Positions 17,083-25,104 of a stretch of 35,692 nucleotides of DNA are shown in pieces. This DNA comes from Bdellovibrio sp. (GTDB taxonomy: Bacteria > Bdellovibrionota > Bacteriovoracia > Bacteriovoracales > Bacteriovoracaceae). Each line of letters starts with the position of its first letter. The first letter of the stretch is position 1. Position numbers and translations under genes: made by a program. The stretch spans positions 1 to 35,692 of the forward strand of contig DZBG01000015.1 of the NCBI GenBank assembly GCA_022729855.1, read 5' to 3'. The notes under the pieces were generated by a model that saw nothing but the letters and a program-made list of their open reading frames with translations, did no database searches and was not told the DNA's origin.

Positions 17083-17523
17083 ATGGAATCTGAAAAGAAA
17101 GATGGTGTCATGGGTAAGATCAAAGGGATCAAAAGCAATATCGAACACATGATTTCTGATGTGAACGTTGCTGATCTCAAAAAATCAATCAACAGCATGG
17201 TTAAAGATGCTCAAAAAGATTTTTCAAAACTTGTTGAAAAAGATCTGGCTGACGTAAAAAAGAAATTCAAAAAAGAAAAAAACAGCATTGAGAAAAAAGT
17301 GAATTCAACTTTGAATGCAGAACTAAGCAAAGCAAAGAAATTCATGGAAGCTCAAACTAAAGAAATCAAAGCTCTTCAATCAAAACTTGAAAAGATGATG
17401 AAATCTGGTTCATCAAAGTCATCTGCAAAAAAAGCAACGAAGAAAGTAGCGGCAAGTAAAAAAGCTGTGAAGAAAGTTGTAAAAGTTGCGAAGAAAGCGA
17501 CAAAGAAAGTAGCTAAGAAGTAA
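17083..17523 (+). CDS. lysine-rich histone H1-like protein
   Basis: Predicted 146-residue basic protein. Residues 1-110 are highly charged and helical with coiled-coil potential. Residues 112-146 are almost entirely Lys, Ala, Val, Ser and Thr in KKATKKVA-type repeats, like the tail of histone H1 or chlamydial Hc1. That tail suggests DNA or RNA binding, perhaps nucleoid condensation, but low-complexity tails are weak evidence of homology. The start has GAGGAG 6 bases upstream. It follows nadE closely and ends in a strong hairpin terminator. Confidence 0.75.
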   Translation: MESEKKDGVMGKIKGIKSNIEHMISDVNVADLKKSINSMVKDAQKDFSKLVEKDLADVKKKFKKEKNSIEKKVNSTLNAELSKAKKFMEAQTKEIKALQSKLEKMMKSGSSKSSAKKATKKVAASKKAVKKVVKVAKKATKKVAKK

Positions 17524-17532
17524 TTCGTTATA

Positions 17533-17577
17533 TTTTAGTAAAGGATGATGTGAAGTCATCCTTTACTAAAAATTTTT
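17533..17577 (+). terminator. intrinsic terminator after H1-like gene
   Basis: A perfect 16-bp stem (arms 17533-17548 and 17556-17571) with a 7-base loop is followed by TTTTT at 17573-17577. It lies between two convergent genes and may slow transcription from both sides, though the U-run favours the plus strand. Confidence 0.88.
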
Positions 17578-17580
17578 GGT

Positions 17581-18039
17581 TCATTTCACGTTTAGTTCTT
17601 CAGCCTTGTAAGAATAATCATAACAAATATTGTCTACCGCTTTATAAAACTCAGCATAATTTTTATCATCTAATTCCACTGCAAACAGAGTGCTGAATTT
17701 TTCTTTCATTATGAGTTTTGTTCGAACCACCTGAGGACATTTTGTCATTTCAAGAAATGTATCTAAATATTCCCCGTTCCCTCTAGCGACATCCTTCTTC
17801 ATTTGCTCAGAGTTCTTTAAAACATAATGTTTCATTTCTTCTTCGTGAGACATTCCTATGACAGAGCATTCTCCGGTGGATGAAATATAACTACCAACGG
17901 CAGCAGAGGTAGCAGAGACAGCTGTAAATATATTTGCGCCAGTTGTCTTTATAGACTCTTTACAATTTTTCCAATTAAACGCTTGTCCCTGAAAAGGAGT
18001 AAGTGTGATTAATAGGATTAAAATAATTATTTTATGCAA
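17581..18039 (-). CDS. DUF3015-like secreted protein
   Basis: Predicted 152-residue exported protein with a signal peptide (about residues 1-20, ending QGQA). Features resembling DUF3015 are the TAVSATSAAVGSYISSTGEC segment and the later NSEQMKKDVARGNGEYLDTF helix (compare the family DMARGEGE-LDTL pattern). Four cysteines in the mature part could form disulfides. The start is TTG 18039 with TAGG upstream; no ATG is available. Function is unknown; the family is typically periplasmic. Confidence 0.6.
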   Translation of the reverse strand: MHKIIILILLITLTPFQGQAFNWKNCKESIKTTGANIFTAVSATSAAVGSYISSTGECSVIGMSHEEEMKHYVLKNSEQMKKDVARGNGEYLDTFLEMTKCPQVVRTKLIMKEKFSTLFAVELDDKNYAEFYKAVDNICYDYSYKAEELNVK

Positions 18040-18071
18040 TTTAAAAACCTATGAATTAATAAAGGATTATT

Positions 18072-19409
18072 TTATTTCGGCTCTAAAACTTCCGTCACAT
18101 GAAATACTTTTCCGCGCCCAGACTTCTTAGACATGTACATCATTCTATCTGCAAAATCGATAATCGCTTTGGCACTTGTTGCGTCTGATGGATACTCGGC
18201 CAAACCAATTGAAAGTGAGAGGCGGTATTTGATTCCACCTTGGATGAGGAACTCTTTATTCTTAACTGATTCAGAAATTCTGAGAGCGATTCTTTTTGTT
18301 TCGTCTAAGTTGGCCTTCGGTAGAAGGACGATGAACTCATCTCCCCCGTAGCGGTAGACAAGATCGCTGGCGCGAAGCTCATGTCTGAGAACCACGGCCA
18401 TATCAATGAGAAGCTGACTTCCGACGATATGTCCGAATTGATCATTTACGTTTTTAAAGAAGTCGATATCGATGAATAAGAGATTAAAGGGTCTGCGCTC
18501 TTGCTGGTACATTTTTATATAATGATCCAGATCGGCCAAAAGCTTTCTTTGGTTATAGGCCCCTGTGACTTCATCAGTGAGAGCGAGATGCTCGACTTGA
18601 TCTCGTTCATCTTTTTGATGAAGACGAGTCAGTGAGGAGTGGATCATGTTTTTTAGATATGGCCCAAAGATCTCATTGATGTCGAATGGTGAATTATTTT
18701 CAGCGGACACAATACTAATTTCATGATTCTGGTGTTTCAGGAGAAAAACAACTTTTGAAGAATTGGCCAGATGGATTCCGAAGATGAGTCCATAAGGATC
18801 AACTAAAAATCTCTGGAGCTTATGATCTTGTTTTTCATTCTTAATCAGACCCATTTCTTTGAGACCTAAACGAAGTTTCGTGGGAGTCTTAAAAAATTTC
18901 TGATCATTAAGAACTAAGAAGTAATTTAAATAATGCCAGAGAACTGATGAGAGCTCTTCTCTTGATTCAAAATGATCAGGTCTCACGAATAAATGTAGGA
19001 CTGCTCTCTCTGGACTTGTGCCCGTTGATGAGTGAGAAGTGGTCATATATTTTAAGCGGATATTAAATTCTTCTAGGTCTTCTTCAAGAATGGGATGAGT
19101 GAGGATATCAAAGATCCCTGTTCTCATGGCACCCATAACTAAAGGGAGCTCAATTTTTGAATGAATCAGAACAATATGGGACTGAGGAAACTGAAGTTTC
19201 AGCTGATTCAGTTCTCTTTTAATTTTTGAAATTTGAATATTAGATTGAACAAAAATGAACTGATAATCTTTTTGTTTTAAAGAATATACTTCTCTAGCGT
19301 TCTCTAGGATCGAGAGTCTGTATTCGATATTAAGATTTTTAAAATTCTTTTTTAACGTTTCTGTGACTTCTGGGTCAGTCCCGATAAAAAGAGTTTGTAT
19401 TACATTCAT
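18072..19409 (-). CDS. diguanylate cyclase with degenerate receiver
   Basis: Predicted 445-residue GGDEF protein synthesising cyclic di-GMP. Residues 1-120 resemble a response-regulator receiver, but the phospho-acceptor position is Gln55 (IFVQS) and the conserved Lys is replaced (THP), so it should not be phosphorylated. A middle region of about 130 residues is unassigned. The C-terminal GGDEF domain has an intact GGDEF at 355-359 and an RASD inhibitory I-site at 346-349, so it is probably active and product-inhibited. It starts 3 bases after the pseudo-receiver coiled-coil gene, implying co-expression and perhaps localisation by it. Confidence 0.88.
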   Translation of the reverse strand: MNVIQTLFIGTDPEVTETLKKNFKNLNIEYRLSILENAREVYSLKQKDYQFIFVQSNIQISKIKRELNQLKLQFPQSHIVLIHSKIELPLVMGAMRTGIFDILTHPILEEDLEEFNIRLKYMTTSHSSTGTSPERAVLHLFVRPDHFESREELSSVLWHYLNYFLVLNDQKFFKTPTKLRLGLKEMGLIKNEKQDHKLQRFLVDPYGLIFGIHLANSSKVVFLLKHQNHEISIVSAENNSPFDINEIFGPYLKNMIHSSLTRLHQKDERDQVEHLALTDEVTGAYNQRKLLADLDHYIKMYQQERRPFNLLFIDIDFFKNVNDQFGHIVGSQLLIDMAVVLRHELRASDLVYRYGGDEFIVLLPKANLDETKRIALRISESVKNKEFLIQGGIKYRLSLSIGLAEYPSDATSAKAIIDFADRMMYMSKKSGRGKVFHVTEVLEPK

Positions 19410-19412
19410 TAA

Positions 19413-21485
19413 CTAAACTTCAATATTCTTTTTTAATTTTTCAAGCACTCTCGCCGCTTCCGAATCATTTTCAAGGATGGTAATCGCCCCTTTTAATGTT
19501 CTGATCGCTTTATCGAGTTTTTGCTCAAGTTCAACTTTTCCTTCAAGAGATTTTTTCTCTTGATGCCCCATACTCTCCATATCAAACTCCATTCCGTCAA
19601 CTCTTCGTTTGAGTTCTAGAATTTTTTGATCTCTATGGCGAATCTGTGTTTCAGCATCAATTTTTAAGAGCTCAAGTTTCTGCTCAAGCTCACGCTCTCT
19701 TCCTTGAACTTTTCTCACGTCGAGACGAGTCTTTTGTGAGACCTTCTCTACTTCGATTTGAAGGGCCTTGTTTTTTTCTTCCAAGATCATCTTCATCTCT
19801 TCATGAATTTTTACTTTATCTTTAAGCTCATTGTTTTCTTCATTGAGCTTCTTCTTAATAATTGTAAGCTCAATTTTCTTCTCATCAAGCTCTGCCCGCA
19901 GACTTAAATTCTGTCTGTGCTGAAGAAGTTTTTCTTCTTCAAGCTTTTGAATTTTATTTAATAATTCTTCTCTATCTACTCGAAGATTAGATAATGTGGC
20001 CGCTAGGCGCTCCATTTCTCCTGAATAGTTCCCGACAATTTCTTTAATGTCTTGATTGAGACTTCTCTCTGGAGCGGCTTCTTGAACTTCCGCTTCTTTC
20101 TTTTTCTTAGCAGGTTTTTTAACCTCAGGTTCTGGACTTGCAAACATATCATCATCAGAACTACTCAGATCAATTTGTCCAAGATCAATATCATCTGAAA
20201 CCAGAGACTCATCAGCTGGGTCTCCCATCATTTCATCAATTTCTTTTAATTTTGCCATCGCATCGTCAGAGAGATCTCCAGAGTCAGGAGCGACTTCCTC
20301 ATCCATGCTAAAGCTGAGATCATCACCAAGTCCTAGACCCAAATCCAGACCAGCATCGAGTTCTGGTTCCGGTGTCACTTCTGGGGCCTCATCCTCTCCG
20401 CCGAGTGAGAAATCAAGGGAATCATCTTCACCAAGTGAATCTGCACTTAATTCAGGAGAAGTGTCTCCCAGACTTAAATCATCTCCACCAAGATCGAGAA
20501 TATCATCATCGGTTCCCACTTCATCACCAAGTGAGAGGTCATCATCAACGCTCAGATCATCAGACAATGATAAATCATCATCTCCTAACGAGAACTGGTC
20601 ATCACCATCATCAGAGAGATCACTGACAGCTAGATCGTCTCCATCCTCAGAAAGACTAAAATCATCTCCACCAGTATCACCTAAACTAAACTCATCATCA
20701 GAATCCATCTGGGCCGATTCAACAACTTCCCCTTCCGCAGAAAGATCAAGCTCTTCAGAATCATCAAGACTCAAATCAAAGCCGCCGTCATCTTCGACAG
20801 TTTCTTCAGATGCAACAATATCGGCACCCAATTCCAAGTCACCTAAATCATCTAGGTCAAGTTCTTGGTCTTTATCACTCATATCATCACCCTCTGAAAG
20901 ATTCACTTCGTCTATAATCGGTTCCTCATCGGGAACCGAGGCGAAGCTACTTACACTTTGAAATTTAATTTTTGATTTTGGAACTATGACAGATTCAAAT
21001 ATTTCATCCAAACTCTGCGACCCATAAGATTTTTTCCACTCATCAAGAGTGCTTAAATTCTGAAGATCATATTTTTTTAAAATATTTTGATTATTATTTT
21101 CTAATCTATTTCCCTTCGTATTCATGTCTTGGGGAGTCAGGGCCAAAAGCATCTGATCAAAATCCGCTGGAGAAATATCAAAGGGAAGATAGGCATCTCC
21201 ACCTACTGTCGACCCTTGGTGATCTTTTAAAATTTGCCCTTCGAATTCTTGACAAAAATAGATAAGTTTAAATTCTTGTTGTTTTTTTATTTGAGTAAGT
21301 TGCTCAATAAAAAAATCCTGTGAATCGAAGTCTATGAAATAAAAAGAAAACTCGCCTGCTAGAGCGGCACTTAGAGTTGATAGTCCTCCACCCTCGGTGC
21401 ACCACTGAGCTTTAGAGAGGACTGAATACTTGTCGAACGTACCCTTGAGTTCCTTGGGTCGTGTCGTAATGATGACGTAGGCCAT
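19413..21485 (-). CDS. pseudo-receiver, acidic-repeat, coiled-coil protein
   Basis: Predicted 690-residue cytosolic protein in three parts. Residues 1-118 look like a receiver fold (FYFIDFDSQD at 49-58, GGDAYLPFD at 95-103) without the usual Lys. Residues about 184-445 are a very acidic Asp/Ser/Leu/Gly tract of loosely repeated DDLSLGDD-like units. Residues about 475-690 form a long coiled coil, preceded by a Lys-rich hinge (456-465). The layout is like the polarity/motility proteins FrzS and AglZ of myxobacteria, though homology is not demonstrated. It is followed after 3 bases by the diguanylate cyclase. Confidence 0.75.
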   Translation of the reverse strand: MAYVIITTRPKELKGTFDKYSVLSKAQWCTEGGGLSTLSAALAGEFSFYFIDFDSQDFFIEQLTQIKKQQEFKLIYFCQEFEGQILKDHQGSTVGGDAYLPFDISPADFDQMLLALTPQDMNTKGNRLENNNQNILKKYDLQNLSTLDEWKKSYGSQSLDEIFESVIVPKSKIKFQSVSSFASVPDEEPIIDEVNLSEGDDMSDKDQELDLDDLGDLELGADIVASEETVEDDGGFDLSLDDSEELDLSAEGEVVESAQMDSDDEFSLGDTGGDDFSLSEDGDDLAVSDLSDDGDDQFSLGDDDLSLSDDLSVDDDLSLGDEVGTDDDILDLGGDDLSLGDTSPELSADSLGEDDSLDFSLGGEDEAPEVTPEPELDAGLDLGLGLGDDLSFSMDEEVAPDSGDLSDDAMAKLKEIDEMMGDPADESLVSDDIDLGQIDLSSSDDDMFASPEPEVKKPAKKKKEAEVQEAAPERSLNQDIKEIVGNYSGEMERLAATLSNLRVDREELLNKIQKLEEEKLLQHRQNLSLRAELDEKKIELTIIKKKLNEENNELKDKVKIHEEMKMILEEKNKALQIEVEKVSQKTRLDVRKVQGRERELEQKLELLKIDAETQIRHRDQKILELKRRVDGMEFDMESMGHQEKKSLEGKVELEQKLDKAIRTLKGAITILENDSEAARVLEKLKKNIEV
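20151..20936 (-). repeat. acidic Asp/Ser/Leu/Gly repeat tract
   Basis: Within the coiled-coil protein gene, this stretch encodes residues about 184-445 as degenerate short repeats (DDLSLGDD, DDEFSLGD, DLGLGLGDD). The DNA is correspondingly repetitive (ATCATC-rich on the plus strand), so recombination-driven length variation between strains is possible. Unlike a CRISPR array it has no regular spacer structure. Confidence 0.7.
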
Positions 21486-21645
21486 ACTCTTTAATCATAA
21501 CCGAATCTTTCAGCAGGATGACATAAGAGTAAAAACAGGCAAAGATTGCATAGTTAAGGGTTTGAAAGATAAGGAGATTCTTTGTTGCTCAGTGACCTTT
21601 ATCCAAGTTAGAATCTTAGTATATCTGTCTCTCTTTGGAGGATTC

Positions 21646-22641
21646 GTGCGTATTTTAATCGCCTACTTACTACTAAGCCTTAGTCTACTTCCCTCGCCGG
21701 CCATGGCCGAGGATAGTGCCTATTACCCATCAAATATTCTTATGCTTGATAGCAAGTTTGCTCACCATGTGATCCTTGTTGAAAAATCAACGCATAAACT
21801 CTATTTGTACGAGAACGATGCCACTAATCCAAAACTGATTAAAAGCTTCCCCATCGCTTCAGGAAAACTTAAAGGCGATAAGGCCAATGAGGGTGATCAC
21901 AGAACTCCAGAAGGCGTTTATACGATTGAAGAGTTTCTTTCAAAAGAAGAGCTTCTTCGTAAACATGGAAGCTATGCTAAAATTTATGGAAGTGGCGCTT
22001 TCCCAATGAACTACCCTAACTTCATGGATGCCATTGAAGGAAAAACTGGCGGAGGAATCTGGTTACACTCAACAGATGATGACTCTCGGGTTTTTAAAGG
22101 CTTAGACTCTCGTGGTTGTGTGGTTGTTCAGAATGCAGACCTTAAAGAAGTTTCTAAGTATATCGAAATTGATAGAACACCCATTATTGTAGTTCAAGAT
22201 GTATTCTTCCTTTCAAAATCAACTTGGGAGAGAAATCGTAAAGACATCAATGAAACAATTCAAAACTGGGGCAAAGCTTGGGAGTCTAAAGATTTTAATA
22301 ACTATATTTCTTACTATGATGAGAATAGCTTTTACGACCGAACGAAAGGTAAATTTAACGCTTACAAAAATTATAAGCGTGCCGTTTTTTCAAGACCTGA
22401 CCCTTGGTCAATTCAATTTGATTTCCTTTCAATTATGACAACAAATGATTATGCCGTGGTTCAACTTCAGCAAAATTATAAATCTTCAGTCATCAACGAT
22501 ATTGGTAAAAAAACTCTTTATCTTAAAAAAGATAAAAACTATGAGTGGAAAATTGTTGGAGAGCTTTTCTCAAAAAATGGCGTTGAAAGCAATATCGCAA
22601 CATTCTCACCCTCAATGAGATTTTTTAAAGAGCAAGAATGA
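21646..22641 (+). CDS. YkuD-NTF2 L,D-carboxypeptidase/transpeptidase (Csd6/Bd1075-like)
   Basis: Predicted 331-residue periplasmic peptidoglycan enzyme. Signal peptide is at residues 1-21 (ending PAMA). The YkuD catalytic domain spans about 38-185, with His141 in IWLHSTDDD and Cys158 in the SRGC motif. A C-terminal NTF2-like domain spans about 200-322. This architecture is shared by Csd6 (Helicobacter), Pgp2 (Campylobacter) and Bd1075 (Bdellovibrio), L,D-carboxypeptidases that trim tetrapeptides and set cell curvature. The GTG at 21646 is chosen because GGAGG lies 4 bases upstream and the signal peptide then begins correctly; an in-frame upstream start would add 28 residues. It overlaps the next gene as ATGA. 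Confidence 0.85.
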   Translation: MRILIAYLLLSLSLLPSPAMAEDSAYYPSNILMLDSKFAHHVILVEKSTHKLYLYENDATNPKLIKSFPIASGKLKGDKANEGDHRTPEGVYTIEEFLSKEELLRKHGSYAKIYGSGAFPMNYPNFMDAIEGKTGGGIWLHSTDDDSRVFKGLDSRGCVVVQNADLKEVSKYIEIDRTPIIVVQDVFFLSKSTWERNRKDINETIQNWGKAWESKDFNNYISYYDENSFYDRTKGKFNAYKNYKRAVFSRPDPWSIQFDFLSIMTTNDYAVVQLQQNYKSSVINDIGKKTLYLKKDKNYEWKIVGELFSKNGVESNIATFSPSMRFFKEQE

Positions 22642-23393
22642 ATTCATTAGAAGAAAAGTCTGACGAAGTTTCAATTGTTATTTACGATGCTCCTCGGCCA
22701 CCAAGATACCTTAAGTTCAATAAGTCTTTCTTAAGCTGGATGCTTTATGGTGTTCCAACAGTGATTGGAATCATCATCAGTGCCTCAGTTGTGATGGCCC
22801 TTCTTCCAAGAAAAGGCTCTACCAGTTTTTCGACTCCATCACTTCAGCTTCCAACGAACATGAATGAAAAGAGTGATGAACTAAAAATGAAAGAAGCGAG
22901 TGCTCAAATTAGAGAACTTGAAGTTGAAAATCAAAAACTGCAAGAGAAGCTTGCGGGGACCCCAGCGGAAGGAAGTGATATCTATTTCGGACAAATTCTG
23001 CGTCCTTATGGTTCACAGAATTTAACTGAAAAAAGTTTACTTCAACTTGAGCAGATTGATTTTACAAGTGACTCAAAGAAGATGGTTCTTAATTTTCAAA
23101 TTATCAATCCTCATCCTGAAGCAAGAGTCACAGGCCATATTATTGTTTTTGAGTACTCGGGCCTTGAAACAAGAGTTTACCCAGGCGTTCTTCAAAACAG
23201 TGCAATTGAAGGAATTAAATTTTCACAAGGTGAAGGTTTTGCAGTTTCAAGACTTCGCCCTACAACGGCTGAATTCTCGGGAATACCGACATCGAACAAA
23301 GTAAAATTTGTTATCTATATTTTTAATCGTGAAGGTGACTTACTTGTTAAGCATGTCACTCGTGATTTTGAAATGACCACTAAGGCACAATAA
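22638..23393 (+). CDS. single-pass membrane protein of the bactofilin operon
   Basis: Predicted 251-residue protein not recognised by family. A short cytosolic N-terminus ends in a membrane helix at about residues 37-57. A short coiled coil follows (about 80-112, ELEVENQKLQEKL), and then a periplasmic beta-rich domain to the end. It is coupled on both sides: its ATG overlaps the YkuD gene stop as ATGA, and its TAA shares a base with the bactofilin ATG. Topology suits a bridge between cytosolic bactofilin and the periplasmic hydrolase. That role is inference. Confidence 0.75.
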   Translation: MNSLEEKSDEVSIVIYDAPRPPRYLKFNKSFLSWMLYGVPTVIGIIISASVVMALLPRKGSTSFSTPSLQLPTNMNEKSDELKMKEASAQIRELEVENQKLQEKLAGTPAEGSDIYFGQILRPYGSQNLTEKSLLQLEQIDFTSDSKKMVLNFQIINPHPEARVTGHIIVFEYSGLETRVYPGVLQNSAIEGIKFSQGEGFAVSRLRPTTAEFSGIPTSNKVKFVIYIFNREGDLLVKHVTRDFEMTTKAQ

Positions 23394-23734
23394 TGGAAGA
23401 GCTAGACTTTAAGACCTATCACTATAATGTTGTCGGAATTGAATCAGAGATGACTGGGGTTCTTAAGCTTAAAGGTGACACAATCTTTAATGGCACTATC
23501 GATGGTGAACTTCACTTAGCTGAAGGCAAACTTGTTCTTGAACGAGGAAGTAAAATCAAAGGTAAAGTCATCGGACATGAAATTGAAGTTTTCGGTGAGA
23601 TTAACGGAGACATCATCTGTACTGGTAAGCTTTCTTTTAGATCATCTGCTAAATTTGATGGGGATATTAAATCAAATTCTCTGGTTATTTATCCTGGGGC
23701 CCAAGTCAATATGCATGCTCAGGCCCAGGATTAA
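23393..23734 (+). CDS. bactofilin
   Basis: Predicted 113-residue cytoskeletal protein of the bactofilin (DUF583) family. The whole chain is a run of short beta strands with regular Gly and small hydrophobic positions (GDTIFNGTIDGELHLAEGKL, then IEVFGEINGDIICTGKL), the right-handed beta-helix pattern of the family. Bactofilins polymerise without nucleotide and recruit peptidoglycan enzymes that shape the cell. It is the last gene of the coupled operon with the YkuD-NTF2 enzyme. Its stop is 3 bases from the stop of a convergent protease gene. Confidence 0.92.
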   Translation: MEELDFKTYHYNVVGIESEMTGVLKLKGDTIFNGTIDGELHLAEGKLVLERGSKIKGKVIGHEIEVFGEINGDIICTGKLSFRSSAKFDGDIKSNSLVIYPGAQVNMHAQAQD

Positions 23735-23737
23735 TTC

Positions 23738-25096
23738 TTAAAGATATTTTTTATAATCAACTATTGTAACTGGCGCAATTTTCTTAAGAGACTTCTCAAG
23801 ACTTTTACTCCCCACAACAACAATCACCTGACGATCCCATTGAAACAACTCTCCTACACCAGCAGCTAATTCAGAAGGTGTAATAGACTTAATTTTCTCA
23901 GGGAAACTAGCAAGTTCAGTGAGTGGTCGACCTTGAAGATCATACATAAAGACCTGTGATAAGAAGGCCTCAGACTGCTCAAATTGAAAAGCATAGCCAC
24001 CAACTAAATGTCCAAGTTGATGTTCATATTCTTTCTGAGCAATCCCTTTGTCTTTAATTTCAGTTAAAATATTTTTGATCACTTCAATCGTCTCGGCCAC
24101 AGTTTCATTCTTTGAAAAAGTTGTGATCCCTGCTCGTCCATAAACACCTTGAACCGAGGCATAAGCTCCTGCTGAATAAGTCAGACCTCTTTTCACACGA
24201 ATCTCTTGGATAAGTTTAGAAGTGAAACCTCCACCTAAATACGAGCTTACAAAATTATAAAGATCATTTTTTCCAGCAAATTCATGTTCAGTCAGATAAC
24301 GACCTAGACGGATTTGCGCCTGATTGGCCTCAGGAACTGGGACTAAAATGATTCTTCCCACTTTTCCTGAATCATTCAGACTCAATTTTTTAAGGGCTTC
24401 TTTCTCAACTGTCTTCCACCCACACTTAGCAATGGTTTTTTCAATTGATAAAACATCCTTAGGTCCAGTGATATAAAGAGTTTTCGGTGAATTTTTTAAA
24501 CTCGCAAGCCTAGACATTAAATTGTCTGTTTTAAGTTTTTGAATGCTCTTAAGAGTTCCTTCAGCAGGAGAACTAAAAGGAGTTGTGCTCAATGATTCTT
24601 GTCTAAAAACACGATCGGCCAGGGCGGCATGTGAAGTCACAATACTCTTAATCTTACTTTGTTCGCGAGACAGGAGTGATTTAACTTCATTTGATGGATA
24701 GTTTGCTTCATCCAAAAGATGGCAAACTCTTTCCATAATAATGTCGGCATCTTTAACAAGTCCCGTGACTGAGATTGATGAGTATTCATGAGTCACTGAA
24801 GTTTTAGTACTCACACCGTAGAATTCAAAAAAATCATTCAACTCATTTTGATTATACTTTTTTGTTCCGGCCGTTAAAAAATCGAGAGCAAAATGTGTTT
24901 GTCCCTCAAGACCTTTCTCGTCTGAGAGGGCCCCATCTTTAAAAACGAGTGACCATGTATATTTGGGAAACTTTTCATCACGGATCCAAACAACATCGAG
25001 CTCTCCCCACTTCATTCTTTTAACTGAATCAACCCATTCAGTATTGGCCATGACAGGAAGAGAGAACATAAAGAGAAGATATAATATTTTTTTCAT
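23738..25096 (-). CDS. M16-family protease homologue, non-catalytic
   Basis: Predicted 452-residue exported protein with a signal peptide (residues 1-17, ending VMA). It has the two-repeat M16 fold, with the C-terminal half carrying a recognisable GGGFTSKLIQEIRVKRGLTYS motif that binds substrate in M16 proteins. The zinc HXXEH motif is absent: the corresponding segment reads EGQTHFALDFLTAG, so it is probably the structural partner of the catalytic subunit encoded 8 bases upstream at 25105-26463. The two likely form a periplasmic heterodimer. Confidence 0.85.
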   Translation of the reverse strand: MKKILYLLFMFSLPVMANTEWVDSVKRMKWGELDVVWIRDEKFPKYTWSLVFKDGALSDEKGLEGQTHFALDFLTAGTKKYNQNELNDFFEFYGVSTKTSVTHEYSSISVTGLVKDADIIMERVCHLLDEANYPSNEVKSLLSREQSKIKSIVTSHAALADRVFRQESLSTTPFSSPAEGTLKSIQKLKTDNLMSRLASLKNSPKTLYITGPKDVLSIEKTIAKCGWKTVEKEALKKLSLNDSGKVGRIILVPVPEANQAQIRLGRYLTEHEFAGKNDLYNFVSSYLGGGFTSKLIQEIRVKRGLTYSAGAYASVQGVYGRAGITTFSKNETVAETIEVIKNILTEIKDKGIAQKEYEHQLGHLVGGYAFQFEQSEAFLSQVFMYDLQGRPLTELASFPEKIKSITPSELAAGVGELFQWDRQVIVVVGSKSLEKSLKKIAPVTIVDYKKYL

Positions 25097-25104
25097 TTTA
25101 ATTC

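Noticed and set aside
17533-17577. Hairpin considered as a regulatory RNA for the DUF3015-like gene
   Set aside because: Its position between convergent stops and the trailing T-run on the plus strand fit an intrinsic terminator better.
20151-20936. Repetitive DNA that might suggest a CRISPR or satellite array
   Set aside because: Repeats are short, degenerate and in frame, encoding DDLSLGD-like units; there are no regular repeats with unique spacers.
20305-20961. Long plus-strand open frame rich in Ser and Pro
   Set aside because: It is the antisense of the acidic repeat tract; the Asp/Ser-rich codons of the real gene read as Ser/Pro/Arg on the other strand. It has no credible ribosome site.
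21562-21645. Upstream start of the YkuD gene
   Set aside because: It would place 28 residues before a clean signal peptide; the GTG at 21646 has a strong GGAGG site.
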